Part shown: piece by piece, positions 16,485 to 24,514 of the stretch
Layout of the letters: every line of letters starts with the position of its first letter
How positions within the stretch are numbered: the first letter of the stretch is position 1
Origin: Aquimarina sp. AU58
GTDB lineage: Bacteria; Bacteroidota; Bacteroidia; Flavobacteriales; Flavobacteriaceae
DNA length: 64,000 nt
Direction: 5' to 3'
Assembly (NCBI RefSeq): GCF_900312745.1
Contig: NZ_OMPD01000014.1
Span: 2,604,001-2,668,000, forward strand
Notes under the pieces: model-generated
Told to the model about the DNA's origin: nothing
What the model saw: the letters and a program-made list of their open reading frames with translations, nothing else
Database searches by the model: none
Program-made: the position numbers and the translations under genes

Positions 16485-18656
16485 TTATTTTTTTCTTTCT
16501 ACAAATTCTAATTGATCAATACTTACATTAGTGGTAAAAACTCCGTAATTAACAATAGCTTTCCCTTTTTCTATGGTGTCTATAGTACCTATAGATTTTC
16601 CATCAATCATTCGTACTCGATCACCAATTTTTAACGTTACTTTTGGTTTTGCTGCCTCGATCTTTTCTTCTTTCTTTTTTTCTTCCTTTTTCTTTTTACG
16701 AATTACCTGTACTTTTTCTATAACTTCTTTTACGACTTTTTTCTCTTTGGCTTTTTCTACTTTTCGTTGCTTAGGACTTTGTTTTTTTCGTTTGGAATTT
16801 TCTACCTCAACGATTTTTATGAATTCATTGATTAGCTCTCTTTTTTTCTTGTTGTTAAAGTATTTTTCGCTAAGATCATCAATTTTTTGACCCAGATAGA
16901 TCATTCTTTGATTGCTGTCATATAACTCCTGGTAGCTTTCGAGCTTACGCTGAATACGCTGATTTGTCTTTTCTAAGCGTTCTTTTTCTTCTTCTGCTTT
17001 TTGCTCTTTGGTTTTGAGTCCAGCAGTAGTTTTTTGTAGTTTTGATCTTTCTTTTTGAAGATTAGCAATACTTTTATCAAAACGAATTTTACCGCGTTCT
17101 ACTTTTTTCTTTGCTTTATTGATAAGGCTATACGGGATCCCGTTTTTTTGAGCTACTTCAAAAGTAAAAGAACTTCCTGCTTCACCTAAGTGTAATTTAA
17201 ATAGAGGTTCTAGTGTTTTTGAATCGAATAGCATATTGGCATTACTCATATTAGGTAACTCATTAGCCAACATTTTTAAATTAGCATAATGTGTTGTGAT
17301 AATCCCAAAAGATTCTCTTTCATAGAACACCTCCAGAAAGGCTTCGGCTAGAGCCCCACCAAGTTCGGGATCACTACCTGTTCCAAACTCATCAATTAGA
17401 AATAGTGTTTTGTTATTACATTTTCGTAAGAAATAATTCATGTTTTTCAAACGATAACTGTATGTACTTAAGTGGTTTTCTATAGATTGATTATCACCGA
17501 TATCGGTTAGAATAACATCGAATAGACACATTCTACTGTACTCGTGTACCGGAATAAGCATTCCGCTTTGCAACATTATCTGTAGTAGTCCAATAGTTTT
17601 TAAGGTAATACTTTTTCCACCGGCATTAGGGCCTGATATAACAATAATTTGATTCTTCTCGTTTAATGTTATGGTTTGGGGGAAGGTTTTCTCTCCTTTT
17701 ATTTTATTCGTATGATATAATAATGGGTGATATGCATCTTTAAGTGTTAGCTCTCTGTCTGTAGTGATTTTTGGTAACACAGCATTAAGTTGACCTGCGT
17801 ATTTTGATTTTGCAGAAACAACATCAACATCACTTAAGTATTCTTGATAGTGCTCAAATAATTCGGTAAACGGACGTAATTTGTTAGTGAGTGCTTTTAG
17901 TATTTTTACGACTTCTTCTCGTTCTTCGTATTGAAGGTTACTGAGCTCACGACTAAATTGTAAAGTAGCTTCGGGTTCTATATAAACAATACTTCCGGTC
18001 TTAGAATTACCCATAATAGCACCTTTTACTTTACGTCGGTACATGGCTGTTACTGCCAGAACTCTTCGGTTATCTACGACACTTTCTTTAATTTCATCCA
18101 GGTAGCCCAAACTGTTATATCGAGATAAATCTTTTCCGAAACTTCCATTTAGTTTTCCCTGTACACTATGAATATCTTTTCGAAGACGTTGTAGCATAGG
18201 AGAAGCATTGTCTTTAACCTCTCCGAATTTATCAATTACCATTTCGATTAGATGAATAACCTCTTTGGTACATGTTACTCTAGAAGATGTTTGATGTAAT
18301 GTAGGGTATAGCTCTGCATTTTTTCTAAAAAAGTAGAGTAAATCATTAGTAGTAGTACTAATAGAAATCAATCGTTTTAAATTTGAAGCTTCTAAAAATG
18401 TGTTTTCAATATTCAATAATTGAATTTCTTTATTAATACTATCGAATCCATGATTGGGTATACGAGCATCATTGAATAGTGAAGATTTATATTCGAATAC
18501 TTCTTGTAAGGCAATATGAAGTTGCTCTTCGGTATCGAAGGGAGCAATTTGTAATGCTTTCAACTTACCAAAATCTGTATTGCACTGTTCTGCAATATGT
18601 TTCTGCACAGTATCAAATTCTAGATCGTCTAGTGTTTTTTTAGAAATACGAATCAT
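16485..18656 (-). CDS. mutS2: Endonuclease MutS2-type ATPase lacking an Smr domain
   Basis: 723-residue MutS2-family protein. The core and clamp region precedes a Walker A motif GPNAGGKSITLKT (about 340-352) and a Walker B LFLIDEFGTGSDP (about 413-425), followed by a long coiled coil and a Lys/Glu-rich linker (about 620-670). It ends in a small KOW-like beta domain (GDRVRMIDGKSIGTIDTIEKG). The C-terminal Smr nuclease domain of B. subtilis MutS2 (about 75 residues, with LDLRG and HGKG motifs) is missing, as I recall for Bacteroidota members. By family knowledge it acts on recombination intermediates or on stalled ribosomes rather than in classical mismatch repair. Confidence 0.92.
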   Translation of the reverse strand: MIRISKKTLDDLEFDTVQKHIAEQCNTDFGKLKALQIAPFDTEEQLHIALQEVFEYKSSLFNDARIPNHGFDSINKEIQLLNIENTFLEASNLKRLISISTTTNDLLYFFRKNAELYPTLHQTSSRVTCTKEVIHLIEMVIDKFGEVKDNASPMLQRLRKDIHSVQGKLNGSFGKDLSRYNSLGYLDEIKESVVDNRRVLAVTAMYRRKVKGAIMGNSKTGSIVYIEPEATLQFSRELSNLQYEEREEVVKILKALTNKLRPFTELFEHYQEYLSDVDVVSAKSKYAGQLNAVLPKITTDRELTLKDAYHPLLYHTNKIKGEKTFPQTITLNEKNQIIVISGPNAGGKSITLKTIGLLQIMLQSGMLIPVHEYSRMCLFDVILTDIGDNQSIENHLSTYSYRLKNMNYFLRKCNNKTLFLIDEFGTGSDPELGGALAEAFLEVFYERESFGIITTHYANLKMLANELPNMSNANMLFDSKTLEPLFKLHLGEAGSSFTFEVAQKNGIPYSLINKAKKKVERGKIRFDKSIANLQKERSKLQKTTAGLKTKEQKAEEEKERLEKTNQRIQRKLESYQELYDSNQRMIYLGQKIDDLSEKYFNNKKKRELINEFIKIVEVENSKRKKQSPKQRKVEKAKEKKVVKEVIEKVQVIRKKKKEEKKKEEKIEAAKPKVTLKIGDRVRMIDGKSIGTIDTIEKGKAIVNYGVFTTNVSIDQLEFVERKK

Positions 18657-18707
18657 ACTTTTTTTTACCCTATTTTTGGGTTATATTCGGTCAGTTTTAG
18701 AACAGGG

Positions 18708-18715
18708 CAAAAGTA
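18708..18715 (-). promoter_or_regulatory. Possible -7 element of mutS2
   Basis: The minus-strand reading TACTTTTG matches TAnnTTTG and lies 52 bases upstream of the mutS2 start, in the short divergent gap with ung. No TTG was found at the -33 distance, so support is partial. Confidence 0.3.
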
Positions 18716-18744
18716 CACAATTGCTATAATTTTTTGACATCTAT

Positions 18745-19410
18745 ATGAATGTAAATATTGAACCTTCTTGGAATCAGCAACTTAAAGAGGAATTTGACAA
18801 GCCATATTTTGCTTCATTAGTAGATTTTGTGAAAACAGAATATAAAAATAACACATGTTATCCAAAAGGAAATGACATATTTTCTGCTTTTGATCATTGT
18901 AGCTTTGATGATGTTAAAGTAGTTGTGATTGGTCAGGATCCCTATCATGGAGTTGGGCAAGCCAATGGTTTGTGTTTTTCTGTTAATAATGGTATTGATA
19001 TGCCTCCATCATTGATAAATATTTTTAAGGAAATTGAAACAGACTTAAAATTACCTTTTCCTTCAAATGGAAATTTAGAACGTTGGGCAAAACAAGGTGT
19101 TTTATTATTGAATGCTACACTTACTGTTAGAGCGCATCAAGCTGGATCTCATCAAAATAAAGGATGGGAACAATTTACGGATGCAGTTATCCAAACGATA
19201 TCAGATACAAAAAAGAATGTTGTTTTTTTGTTGTGGGGTGGTTATGCTAAGAAAAAAGGAGCTAAGATTGATAGATCAAACCATCATGTTTTAACTAGTG
19301 GGCATCCTTCTCCACTAAGTGCTAACAGAGGGTATTGGTTTGGGAATATGCATTTTAGTAAGACTAATTCATACTTACTTGAAACGAATCAAACCGAAAT
19401 AAATTGGTAA
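18745..19410 (+). CDS. ung: Uracil-DNA glycosylase (family 1)
   Basis: 221 residues, the standard length. It removes uracil from DNA as the first step of base-excision repair. All family-1 motifs are present: GQDPYHG (63-69) with the catalytic Asp65, LLNATLTV (121-128) with the uracil-binding Asn123, and HPSPLS (187-192) with the catalytic His187 and the minor-groove loop. It is divergently transcribed from mutS2 across 88 bases and convergent with the small membrane-protein gene, whose stop is six bases beyond its own. Confidence 0.97.
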   Translation: MNVNIEPSWNQQLKEEFDKPYFASLVDFVKTEYKNNTCYPKGNDIFSAFDHCSFDDVKVVVIGQDPYHGVGQANGLCFSVNNGIDMPPSLINIFKEIETDLKLPFPSNGNLERWAKQGVLLLNATLTVRAHQAGSHQNKGWEQFTDAVIQTISDTKKNVVFLLWGGYAKKKGAKIDRSNHHVLTSGHPSPLSANRGYWFGNMHFSKTNSYLLETNQTEINW

Positions 19411-19416
19411 ATATAC

Positions 19417-19599
19417 TTATGCCGCGTTAGGTATCTCAGAAGATTTCGACTTATCTGAAGACTGATCAGATACCGAGTTAATCTGAACTTTTTGTGTTTT
19501 TGATTTCTTTTTGTCTGTATCAACCGACTGCATGCTTAATTTAAGCAAAACAAAATTGAAGACAATAAGACTTGCGAGAATTATTAGAAAAGTTACCAT
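19417..19599 (-). CDS. Small membrane-anchored hypothetical protein
   Basis: 60 residues: an N-terminal transmembrane helix (TFLIILASLIVFNFVLLKL) followed by a hydrophilic tail rich in Lys, Ser and Asp. Similar small 'anchor plus charged tail' proteins lie beside ung in other Flavobacteria as far as I recall. No motif beyond that. A -7-like box (minus-strand TACATTTG, 19692-19699) lies about 93 bases upstream. Confidence 0.6.
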   Translation of the reverse strand: MVTFLIILASLIVFNFVLLKLSMQSVDTDKKKSKTQKVQINSVSDQSSDKSKSSEIPNAA

Positions 19600-19899
19600 A
19601 ATAGATTTGTTAGTTAATCATTAGATGCAATGCACTTAAAAAGGTTGCGTATGCGCTAATAATTAGTTCATTTTATTGGGGGTAGGCTCGGCAAATGTAC
19701 AAATTTTTTTATTTGTACAGACGCTTGCTATAGAGATATTTAAGAATTAAGTATTTGCTAAGAGTTTCCTCTGTGCATTTTATATATTATATTTTTGACC
19801 TTAATTTTTTAAAATATCCTTTATGAAGTAACGCTTTAGATTAAGATATCCCTACCTTATATTTTTACTTTTTTTAATTTATTATGGGACATGCAGATT
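19600..19899. other. Intergenic region with a perfect 9-bp hairpin
   Basis: No gene supported. TGTACAAAT (19696-19704) and ATTTGTACA (19711-19719) form a perfect inverted repeat around six T residues. The left arm overlaps a minus-strand TACATTTG that matches the -7 consensus, so it may be both a promoter and an operator for the small membrane protein. The remainder is featureless AT-rich sequence. Confidence 0.4.
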
Positions 19900-20751
19900 T
19901 TAGATGTCATAAATTAGTTTTTCGGGAGCTATTTTTTTGTTAATGATTTGTAGGTTAAATAAATAATCCTGAACCTCTATAAGTGTTTCTTTTTTAATAA
20001 GAGATTGGCTCCATTCTGTATGTTGTAACCATTTCTGTATATCTTCTAATTGTTGATCATACCTATAAGCAAGAGTTCTATCTATACTAGGGATATGTTT
20101 AAAATCTGTAGTGGTAGTGTTTATAATATCTAGAATAGCTTTTATTTCTTCTTTTTTGGTATTGAGTATATCTTCTCTTACAGCTATAACAAAACAAGGC
20201 CAGGGGGTAGGACAGTCTACAACTCGTCTAAAAACTCCATTATCGACCAATGGTTTTGTAGTAAAATGTTCCCACATAAAATAATCAGCTTTCCCATTAG
20301 TTAATGCTTTAACTGCTCCATTCAGGTTTTTTACAACTTCAAATTGTAGGTGAGAGGTATCCCAATTTTGGTTTTGGGCATTAACATAAGCCATTAAATG
20401 TGAACCAGATCCATATCTACTAATAGCAGCTTTTGTGTTTTGAAGCTCAGAAAGATCAGTATAGTTAGAATGAACACTTACATGAATCCCCCATATAAGA
20501 GGTGTTTGAATATATGTTTGTACAATTTTACTAGGATTACCGGCGATAATATCTTTTACGATTCCTTCTGTAAGGATTATTGCCATGTCGATATCCTGGT
20601 TTCTTAACGCCTCGCACATTGCTCCTGTACCACCTGGATATTCTGTCCACTCTAACTGTATATTGTTTTTTAGATAGCTTCCGTCTTCAATAGTTAAATG
20701 CCAGGGTAGATTGAAGTGCTCAGGAACACCACCTATTTTTATAGTATGCAT
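19900..20751 (-). CDS. Orphan periplasmic-binding-protein-fold solute-binding protein
   Basis: 283 residues with the type 2 periplasmic binding protein fold of the NMT1/SsuA/YtlA class: IKIGGVPEHFNLPWHL (4-19), EWTEYPGGTGAMCEALRN, then IISR-like AAISRYGSGSHLMAYV and NGKADYFMWEHFTTKPLVD. There is no signal peptide or lipobox, and no ABC permease or ATPase gene is near, so it is unlikely to be a normal uptake component. It may act in the cytoplasm, for example as a ligand-binding or pyrimidine-precursor-like (THI5-fold) protein. Function open. Confidence 0.82.
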   Translation of the reverse strand: MHTIKIGGVPEHFNLPWHLTIEDGSYLKNNIQLEWTEYPGGTGAMCEALRNQDIDMAIILTEGIVKDIIAGNPSKIVQTYIQTPLIWGIHVSVHSNYTDLSELQNTKAAISRYGSGSHLMAYVNAQNQNWDTSHLQFEVVKNLNGAVKALTNGKADYFMWEHFTTKPLVDNGVFRRVVDCPTPWPCFVIAVREDILNTKKEEIKAILDIINTTTTDFKHIPSIDRTLAYRYDQQLEDIQKWLQHTEWSQSLIKKETLIEVQDYLFNLQIINKKIAPEKLIYDI

Positions 20752-20898
20752 GCTATCTGAAATTAATAAATGTGTATTTCATCGATTATTTATGTTTTTT
20801 AACGATAAAAATAAATGATTTTTGTATATTTGAACCATTACTATTTTAAAGAATTTTATATTTAAAAAGTTTTAACCCCAAATAAAAACAATATTGCT

Positions 20899-21045
20899 AT
20901 GAAAAAGAATTTTTTAAAAAATAAAAATACATATGTAAAGGTTGCGAAGTTAAAAAATAATTCTCTAGAGAATGGTATCGTAGTCTTTATTGCAGTATTG
21001 TTGATTACTAATTTATTAATTAGTCTTAAAATATTATTTGGTTAA
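20899..21045 (+). CDS. 48-residue putative membrane protein
   Basis: An ATG-initiated ORF of 48 codons: a basic N-terminus (MKKNFLKNKNTYVKVAKLKN), then one hydrophobic helix (IVVFIAVLLITNLLISLKIL). It is followed after 40 bases by a strong bidirectional terminator. Isolated, with no recognisable family. The helix and the terminator support a real small gene. Confidence 0.45.
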   Translation: MKKNFLKNKNTYVKVAKLKNNSLENGIVVFIAVLLITNLLISLKILFG

Positions 21046-21085
21046 TATGTTTAGAAATAGCTAATTATTAATCAAATAATAAAAA

Positions 21086-21116
21086 AAGAATGAGGACCTA
21101 CTACTCATTCTTTTTT
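21086..21116. terminator. Bidirectional terminator between convergent genes
   Basis: The perfect stem AAGAATGAG (21086-21094) / CTCATTCTT (21104-21112), with A-run on the left and T-run on the right, serves both the small plus-strand ORF and the minus-strand operon that ends at 21133. Confidence 0.85.
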
Positions 21117-21132
21117 ATTTTATATAAACTAT

Positions 21133-22011
21133 TTACGGGTGATAATTTGCTATTTTGCCTAAAGTGTATTTGATAAGTTTTTCCACAGTTTCTTTTGGGT
21201 TTTGACTAAACTCCCCGGTAGCACGATTAGCTACAATGGCGTTCATGGATACAGCTTTATGCCCTAGTAATTTTGCCAATCCGTATATACCAGCAGTTTC
21301 CATTTCTAAATTTGTTATTTTTTTATTCTCATAAGTAAAAGAGGCTATTTTTGTATTGAGCTCATTATCTTGTAATGGTAACCTTAATACTCTTCCTTGT
21401 GGACCATAAAAACCTACATTGGTCACTGTATGTCCTTTTTGAACAATACTACTTAACATATGCTCTCCTAATTTTTTATCATATGCTACTGTATATGGCT
21501 TTGATTTATTTTGATCCAGATCTATATGTTTTGCCAAAGCCTTTGAAATTTCGGGTAATTGTACATGGTGACTTTTATAGAAATGTAAAAGGCTATCAAA
21601 ACCAGTGGCAATTTCTGAAACCACAAAACTATCTATAGGAATATCTGGTTGTATGGACCCAGAAGTTCCTATGCGAATAATATGTAATGTGGTATGCTCT
21701 GTTTTGTTTTTACGCGCGATAAGATCAATATTTACTAAGGCATCTAGTTCATTACAGACAATGTCTATGTTGTCTGTACCGATACCTGTAGAAATTACAG
21801 TGATTCTGTGTCCTTTATAAGTTCCTGTTTGGGTATGAAACTCTCGTTTACGAATTTTACACTCTATAGTGTCAAAATATTGTGTTACCTGGTCAACCCG
21901 ATCAGGATCCCCAACAGTTATTATAGTTTGGGCAAGATGTTCTGGTTTAAGGTTTAGATGATAAATACTTCCATCTTTGTTAAGAATAAGTTCAGATTCG
22001 GCTATAGCCAT
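21133..22011 (-). CDS. Nucleoside phosphorylase (uridine phosphorylase-like)
   Basis: 292-residue member of the PNP/UDP family, which cleaves nucleosides with phosphate to base and ribose 1-phosphate. Seen: the phosphate-binding VGDPDR (33-38), STGIGTDN (74-81), GTSGSIQPDIPI (115-126), and NLEMETAGIYGLAKLLG (about 233-249), in which the Met-Glu pair contacts the ribose. Uridine is the best guess for the base. It is the last gene of a four-gene minus-strand run and one base after the DUF1835 gene. Confidence 0.9.
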   Translation of the reverse strand: MAIAESELILNKDGSIYHLNLKPEHLAQTIITVGDPDRVDQVTQYFDTIECKIRKREFHTQTGTYKGHRITVISTGIGTDNIDIVCNELDALVNIDLIARKNKTEHTTLHIIRIGTSGSIQPDIPIDSFVVSEIATGFDSLLHFYKSHHVQLPEISKALAKHIDLDQNKSKPYTVAYDKKLGEHMLSSIVQKGHTVTNVGFYGPQGRVLRLPLQDNELNTKIASFTYENKKITNLEMETAGIYGLAKLLGHKAVSMNAIVANRATGEFSQNPKETVEKLIKYTLGKIANYHP

Positions 22012-22012
22012 A

Positions 22013-22951
22013 TTACAATTTTAATAGTGTGTGTGTTTCATTATTATACAAGTAATCGTATTTCTTGACACCTCCATAATACCAATCTAATATTTGAGTA
22101 TTATAAAAGTTTTTTTTGTGTTGTAACGCCAGTTTTCCTCTTTCGGATAATACAAGTCTATCTTTTGTTTGATCTAAAAACTGAAAAAGTCTTGCAAGCA
22201 CACGTTTCATTTGCATGTCGCCATATCCATAATATCCTTGATACTCTAGAGCGTATCCCATAAGTTGTTTGATATTCTTGATGTGATAATTATCTACCAT
22301 TTCAAGAATATTATGTTCTAGAATATTAAGTCCGGTTAGCATGTTAGGAAAACGCTGCAAATGTGCTCTTAGGCATATAGACATATATTCGAAAGAAGAA
22401 TCTCTTTTAATCTGCCCTGCCATTTTCTGAGGCTTTGATTCGCAGTATAATGTCCAGATATGAGAAGCAAATTCAAGATCATCTGTTGTTAATAAAACTT
22501 TGTTTTTATAATGTTCTTTTAATTGATTGTCGGATAATTCACAAAGTCCAAATAGTTTTTTCTCGTGCTCAATTCTACCGCTACAAACCAAATAAACGGG
22601 AATGTCTTTAATACCTTTACGAAGTAGTAAACTAATAGCTGCAATCATATTAATATGACAGAATAAATCATATTCGAACCATAATATGATTTCGGTATAG
22701 TTTGTAAGGTTATCTATTTTCTTGAGTTGTGAAACAAATTTTTCTTCATAATCAGAAGAATCGATTCTGTAGTATTTTTTTAGAAAAGCTTCTCGCTTTT
22801 TAATAGAATCTTCTGCTTCTACTTCAATTTCTGTAGGCCCTTCGCAAAGCATTTCACGCCAGGTCATAAATTCTCCGGTAACAAGATCTAACTCTTTCAT
22901 TCTTTGAGTTAGACTATCTCCATTCGTAATATGTAATATGTTTTTCCCCAA
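22013..22951 (-). CDS. DUF1835 domain-containing protein
   Basis: 312 residues. The N-terminus ILHITNGDSLTQRMKEL (5-21) with GEFMTWREMLCEGPT (26-40) is the DUF1835 signature. The middle has the YTEIILWFEYDLFCHINMI segment typical of the family, and the C-terminal half is helical (DUF3658-like). The family is widespread in Bacteroidota and Firmicutes and has no known biochemical role. It sits between the SUI1-like gene and the nucleoside phosphorylase gene, with gaps of 15 and 1 bases. Confidence 0.85.
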   Translation of the reverse strand: MGKNILHITNGDSLTQRMKELDLVTGEFMTWREMLCEGPTEIEVEAEDSIKKREAFLKKYYRIDSSDYEEKFVSQLKKIDNLTNYTEIILWFEYDLFCHINMIAAISLLLRKGIKDIPVYLVCSGRIEHEKKLFGLCELSDNQLKEHYKNKVLLTTDDLEFASHIWTLYCESKPQKMAGQIKRDSSFEYMSICLRAHLQRFPNMLTGLNILEHNILEMVDNYHIKNIKQLMGYALEYQGYYGYGDMQMKRVLARLFQFLDQTKDRLVLSERGKLALQHKKNFYNTQILDWYYGGVKKYDYLYNNETHTLLKL

Positions 22952-22966
22952 AATAGCTATTGATTA

Positions 22967-23299
22967 TTATCCTCCAACACGTTTTACTTTAAACCCTTTT
23001 TCTTTAAGAATTTCCATAATTTGATTTCTATAATCACCTTGTATGATTATAGCATCATTTTTAAAACTCCCACCAACACTTAAACGAGTTTTCAATTCTT
23101 TAGCAAGTTTTTTAAAATCTTCATCAGAACCAGTGTACCCCTCTAGTATAGTGATGGGTTTTCCTTTTCGCTTTTCATATTTGCAAACTATAGGATCATC
23201 CTGCATCCATATTTGATCTTGATCATCTTGTACATTTTCTTCTGTCTCTTCTGGTTGATGATCAGGAAATAAATTTTTTAATTGATCTTGTAAATCCAT
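22967..23299 (-). CDS. SUI1/eIF1-family translation factor (YciH-like)
   Basis: 110 residues. The C-terminal 70 form the SUI1 fold: RKGKPITILEGYTGSDEDF, then the diagnostic SVGGSFKNDAIIIQGDYR and the closing KGFKVKRVGG. The first 40 residues are acidic and disordered-looking. Homologues of eIF1 in bacteria (YciH) monitor start-site selection on the 30S subunit; the exact role in Flavobacteria is unproven. Nine bases after the oxygenase stop, so probably in the same operon. Confidence 0.9.
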   Translation of the reverse strand: MDLQDQLKNLFPDHQPEETEENVQDDQDQIWMQDDPIVCKYEKRKGKPITILEGYTGSDEDFKKLAKELKTRLSVGGSFKNDAIIIQGDYRNQIMEILKEKGFKVKRVGG

Positions 23300-23307
23300 A
23301 AAGAAAT

Positions 23308-24270
23308 CTATTTTTTTATTAATCCAATTTCCACAAGTCTTTGATGTAAGAATTCTCCAGCGGTAGTATCCTCATAGTGCTTAGGATTATCCTCTGTAAT
23401 ACACTCTTCTAAGCAATTTAGCTTCATATCACTTCTTGGGTGCATAAAGAAAGGAATAGAATATCTAGGTTTTCCCCATTGATCTTTAGGAGGATTTATT
23501 ACTCGATGTATTGTAGATCGAAGTTTATTATTAGTATGTCGTTCTAGCATATCCCCAACATTAATAACCAGTTCATCCTCTTCTGGGAGCGCGTCAATCC
23601 ATTGTCCGTCTCTATGTTGCACTTGTAGTCCTCCTGTAGAAGCTCCCATTAACAATGTAATAAGGTTAATGTCTCCATGTGCTCCTGCTCTAACTGCACC
23701 TTTAGGTTCTTCTTTAATAGGTGGATAGTGAATAGGGCGTAGGATACTATTACCATTACTTGCCCAATGATCAAAATAATGTTCATCAAGACCTATATGT
23801 ATAGCTAATGCTCTAAGAACATATATTCCTGTCTTTTCTAACATTTTATAAGCTTCCATTCCTGTAGTGTTAAAGTCTTTCAATTCGTCAACAATAACAT
23901 TATCTGGATATTCTTCAATTAAGTTAGCATCTGCATCCGGTTCTTGTCCAAAATGCCAAAACTCTTTAAGGTCTCCTTCTTTTTTACCCTTGGCATGTTC
24001 TTTACCAAAAGAAGTGTAGCCTCTTTGCCCACCTAATCCTTCGATTTCATACTTTTCTTTAGTAGTTGTAGGTAATGCGAAAAAATCTTTAATTTCCTTA
24101 TATAAATTTTCTACAAGTTTGTCACTCAAAAAATGATTTTTCAATGCTACAAAGCCTATCTCTTCATATGCTTTTCCTATTTCGTTGACAAATTTTTGTT
24201 TTCGTGAAGGGTCATTTGATAAAAAATCTGCCAAATCTACGCTTGGTATATTATTCATTTGTGTATTCAT
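23308..24270 (-). CDS. Isopenicillin N synthase-like 2OG-Fe(II) oxygenase
   Basis: 320 residues, with a DIOX_N-like N-terminal domain (VDLADFLSNDPSRKQKFV) and a C-terminal jelly-roll. The iron ligands are visible as H198-x-D200 (AHGDINLITLL) and His255 (STIHRV), and the 2-oxoglutarate site as R269-Y-S271. By family it hydroxylates or desaturates a small molecule in the cytoplasm; substrate unknown. No biosynthetic cluster is nearby, and the widespread Bacteroidota homologues suggest a general metabolic role. Two in-frame ATGs (24270, 24258) are possible starts. It is the first gene of the minus-strand operon reaching to 21133. Confidence 0.9.
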   Translation of the reverse strand: MNTQMNNIPSVDLADFLSNDPSRKQKFVNEIGKAYEEIGFVALKNHFLSDKLVENLYKEIKDFFALPTTTKEKYEIEGLGGQRGYTSFGKEHAKGKKEGDLKEFWHFGQEPDADANLIEEYPDNVIVDELKDFNTTGMEAYKMLEKTGIYVLRALAIHIGLDEHYFDHWASNGNSILRPIHYPPIKEEPKGAVRAGAHGDINLITLLMGASTGGLQVQHRDGQWIDALPEEDELVINVGDMLERHTNNKLRSTIHRVINPPKDQWGKPRYSIPFFMHPRSDMKLNCLEECITEDNPKHYEDTTAGEFLHQRLVEIGLIKK

Positions 24271-24298
24271 TTGTGTATTGAAGAACTAAAATAGGTGT

Positions 24299-24361
24299 AT
24301 TTGACCGAAAACTCCTAATAGGACTTCAAATTTATTTATAGCTGCAAAATATCGGTCAAAT
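24299..24361. promoter_or_regulatory. Divergent control region with inverted repeat and minus-strand promoter
   Basis: The arms ATTTGACCGA (24299-24308) and TCGGTCAAAT (24352-24361) are a perfect 10-bp inverted repeat 43 bases apart. Between and overlapping them is a minus-strand promoter: TTTG (24357-24360 region) then 22 bases then TAAATTTG (24327-24334), matching the Bacteroidota -33/-7 consensus for the oxygenase operon. One arm overlaps -33 and the other lies just past the transcription start, an arrangement that suits DNA looping or dimeric repressor binding. Confidence 0.5.
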
Positions 24362-24514
24362 TTGTTAATTATGGACTTCTAATCCTTAATTCATGGTAAA
24401 TTTAACTAATTCATAGAATTGTTTAGGGTAAATTAACAACTACTTAATAATATTGTAATTGGGATGCGAGTTGTGAAGTAAAAATAAGTATTTTTACCTA
24501 ACAAATTTTCTGCT

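Noticed and set aside
16573..16890. Phe/Ser-rich plus-strand ORF opposite the C-terminal linker of mutS2
   Set aside because: It is the complement of the Lys/Glu-rich linker (AAG/GAA codons read as CTT/TTC), with composition unlike any gene here. A shadow of mutS2.
23308..24270. Considered as a beta-lactam or other natural-product biosynthesis gene because of the isopenicillin-N-synthase-like fold
   Set aside because: No NRPS, condensation or tailoring genes are near. It sits with translation and nucleoside genes and is of a type widespread in Bacteroidota.
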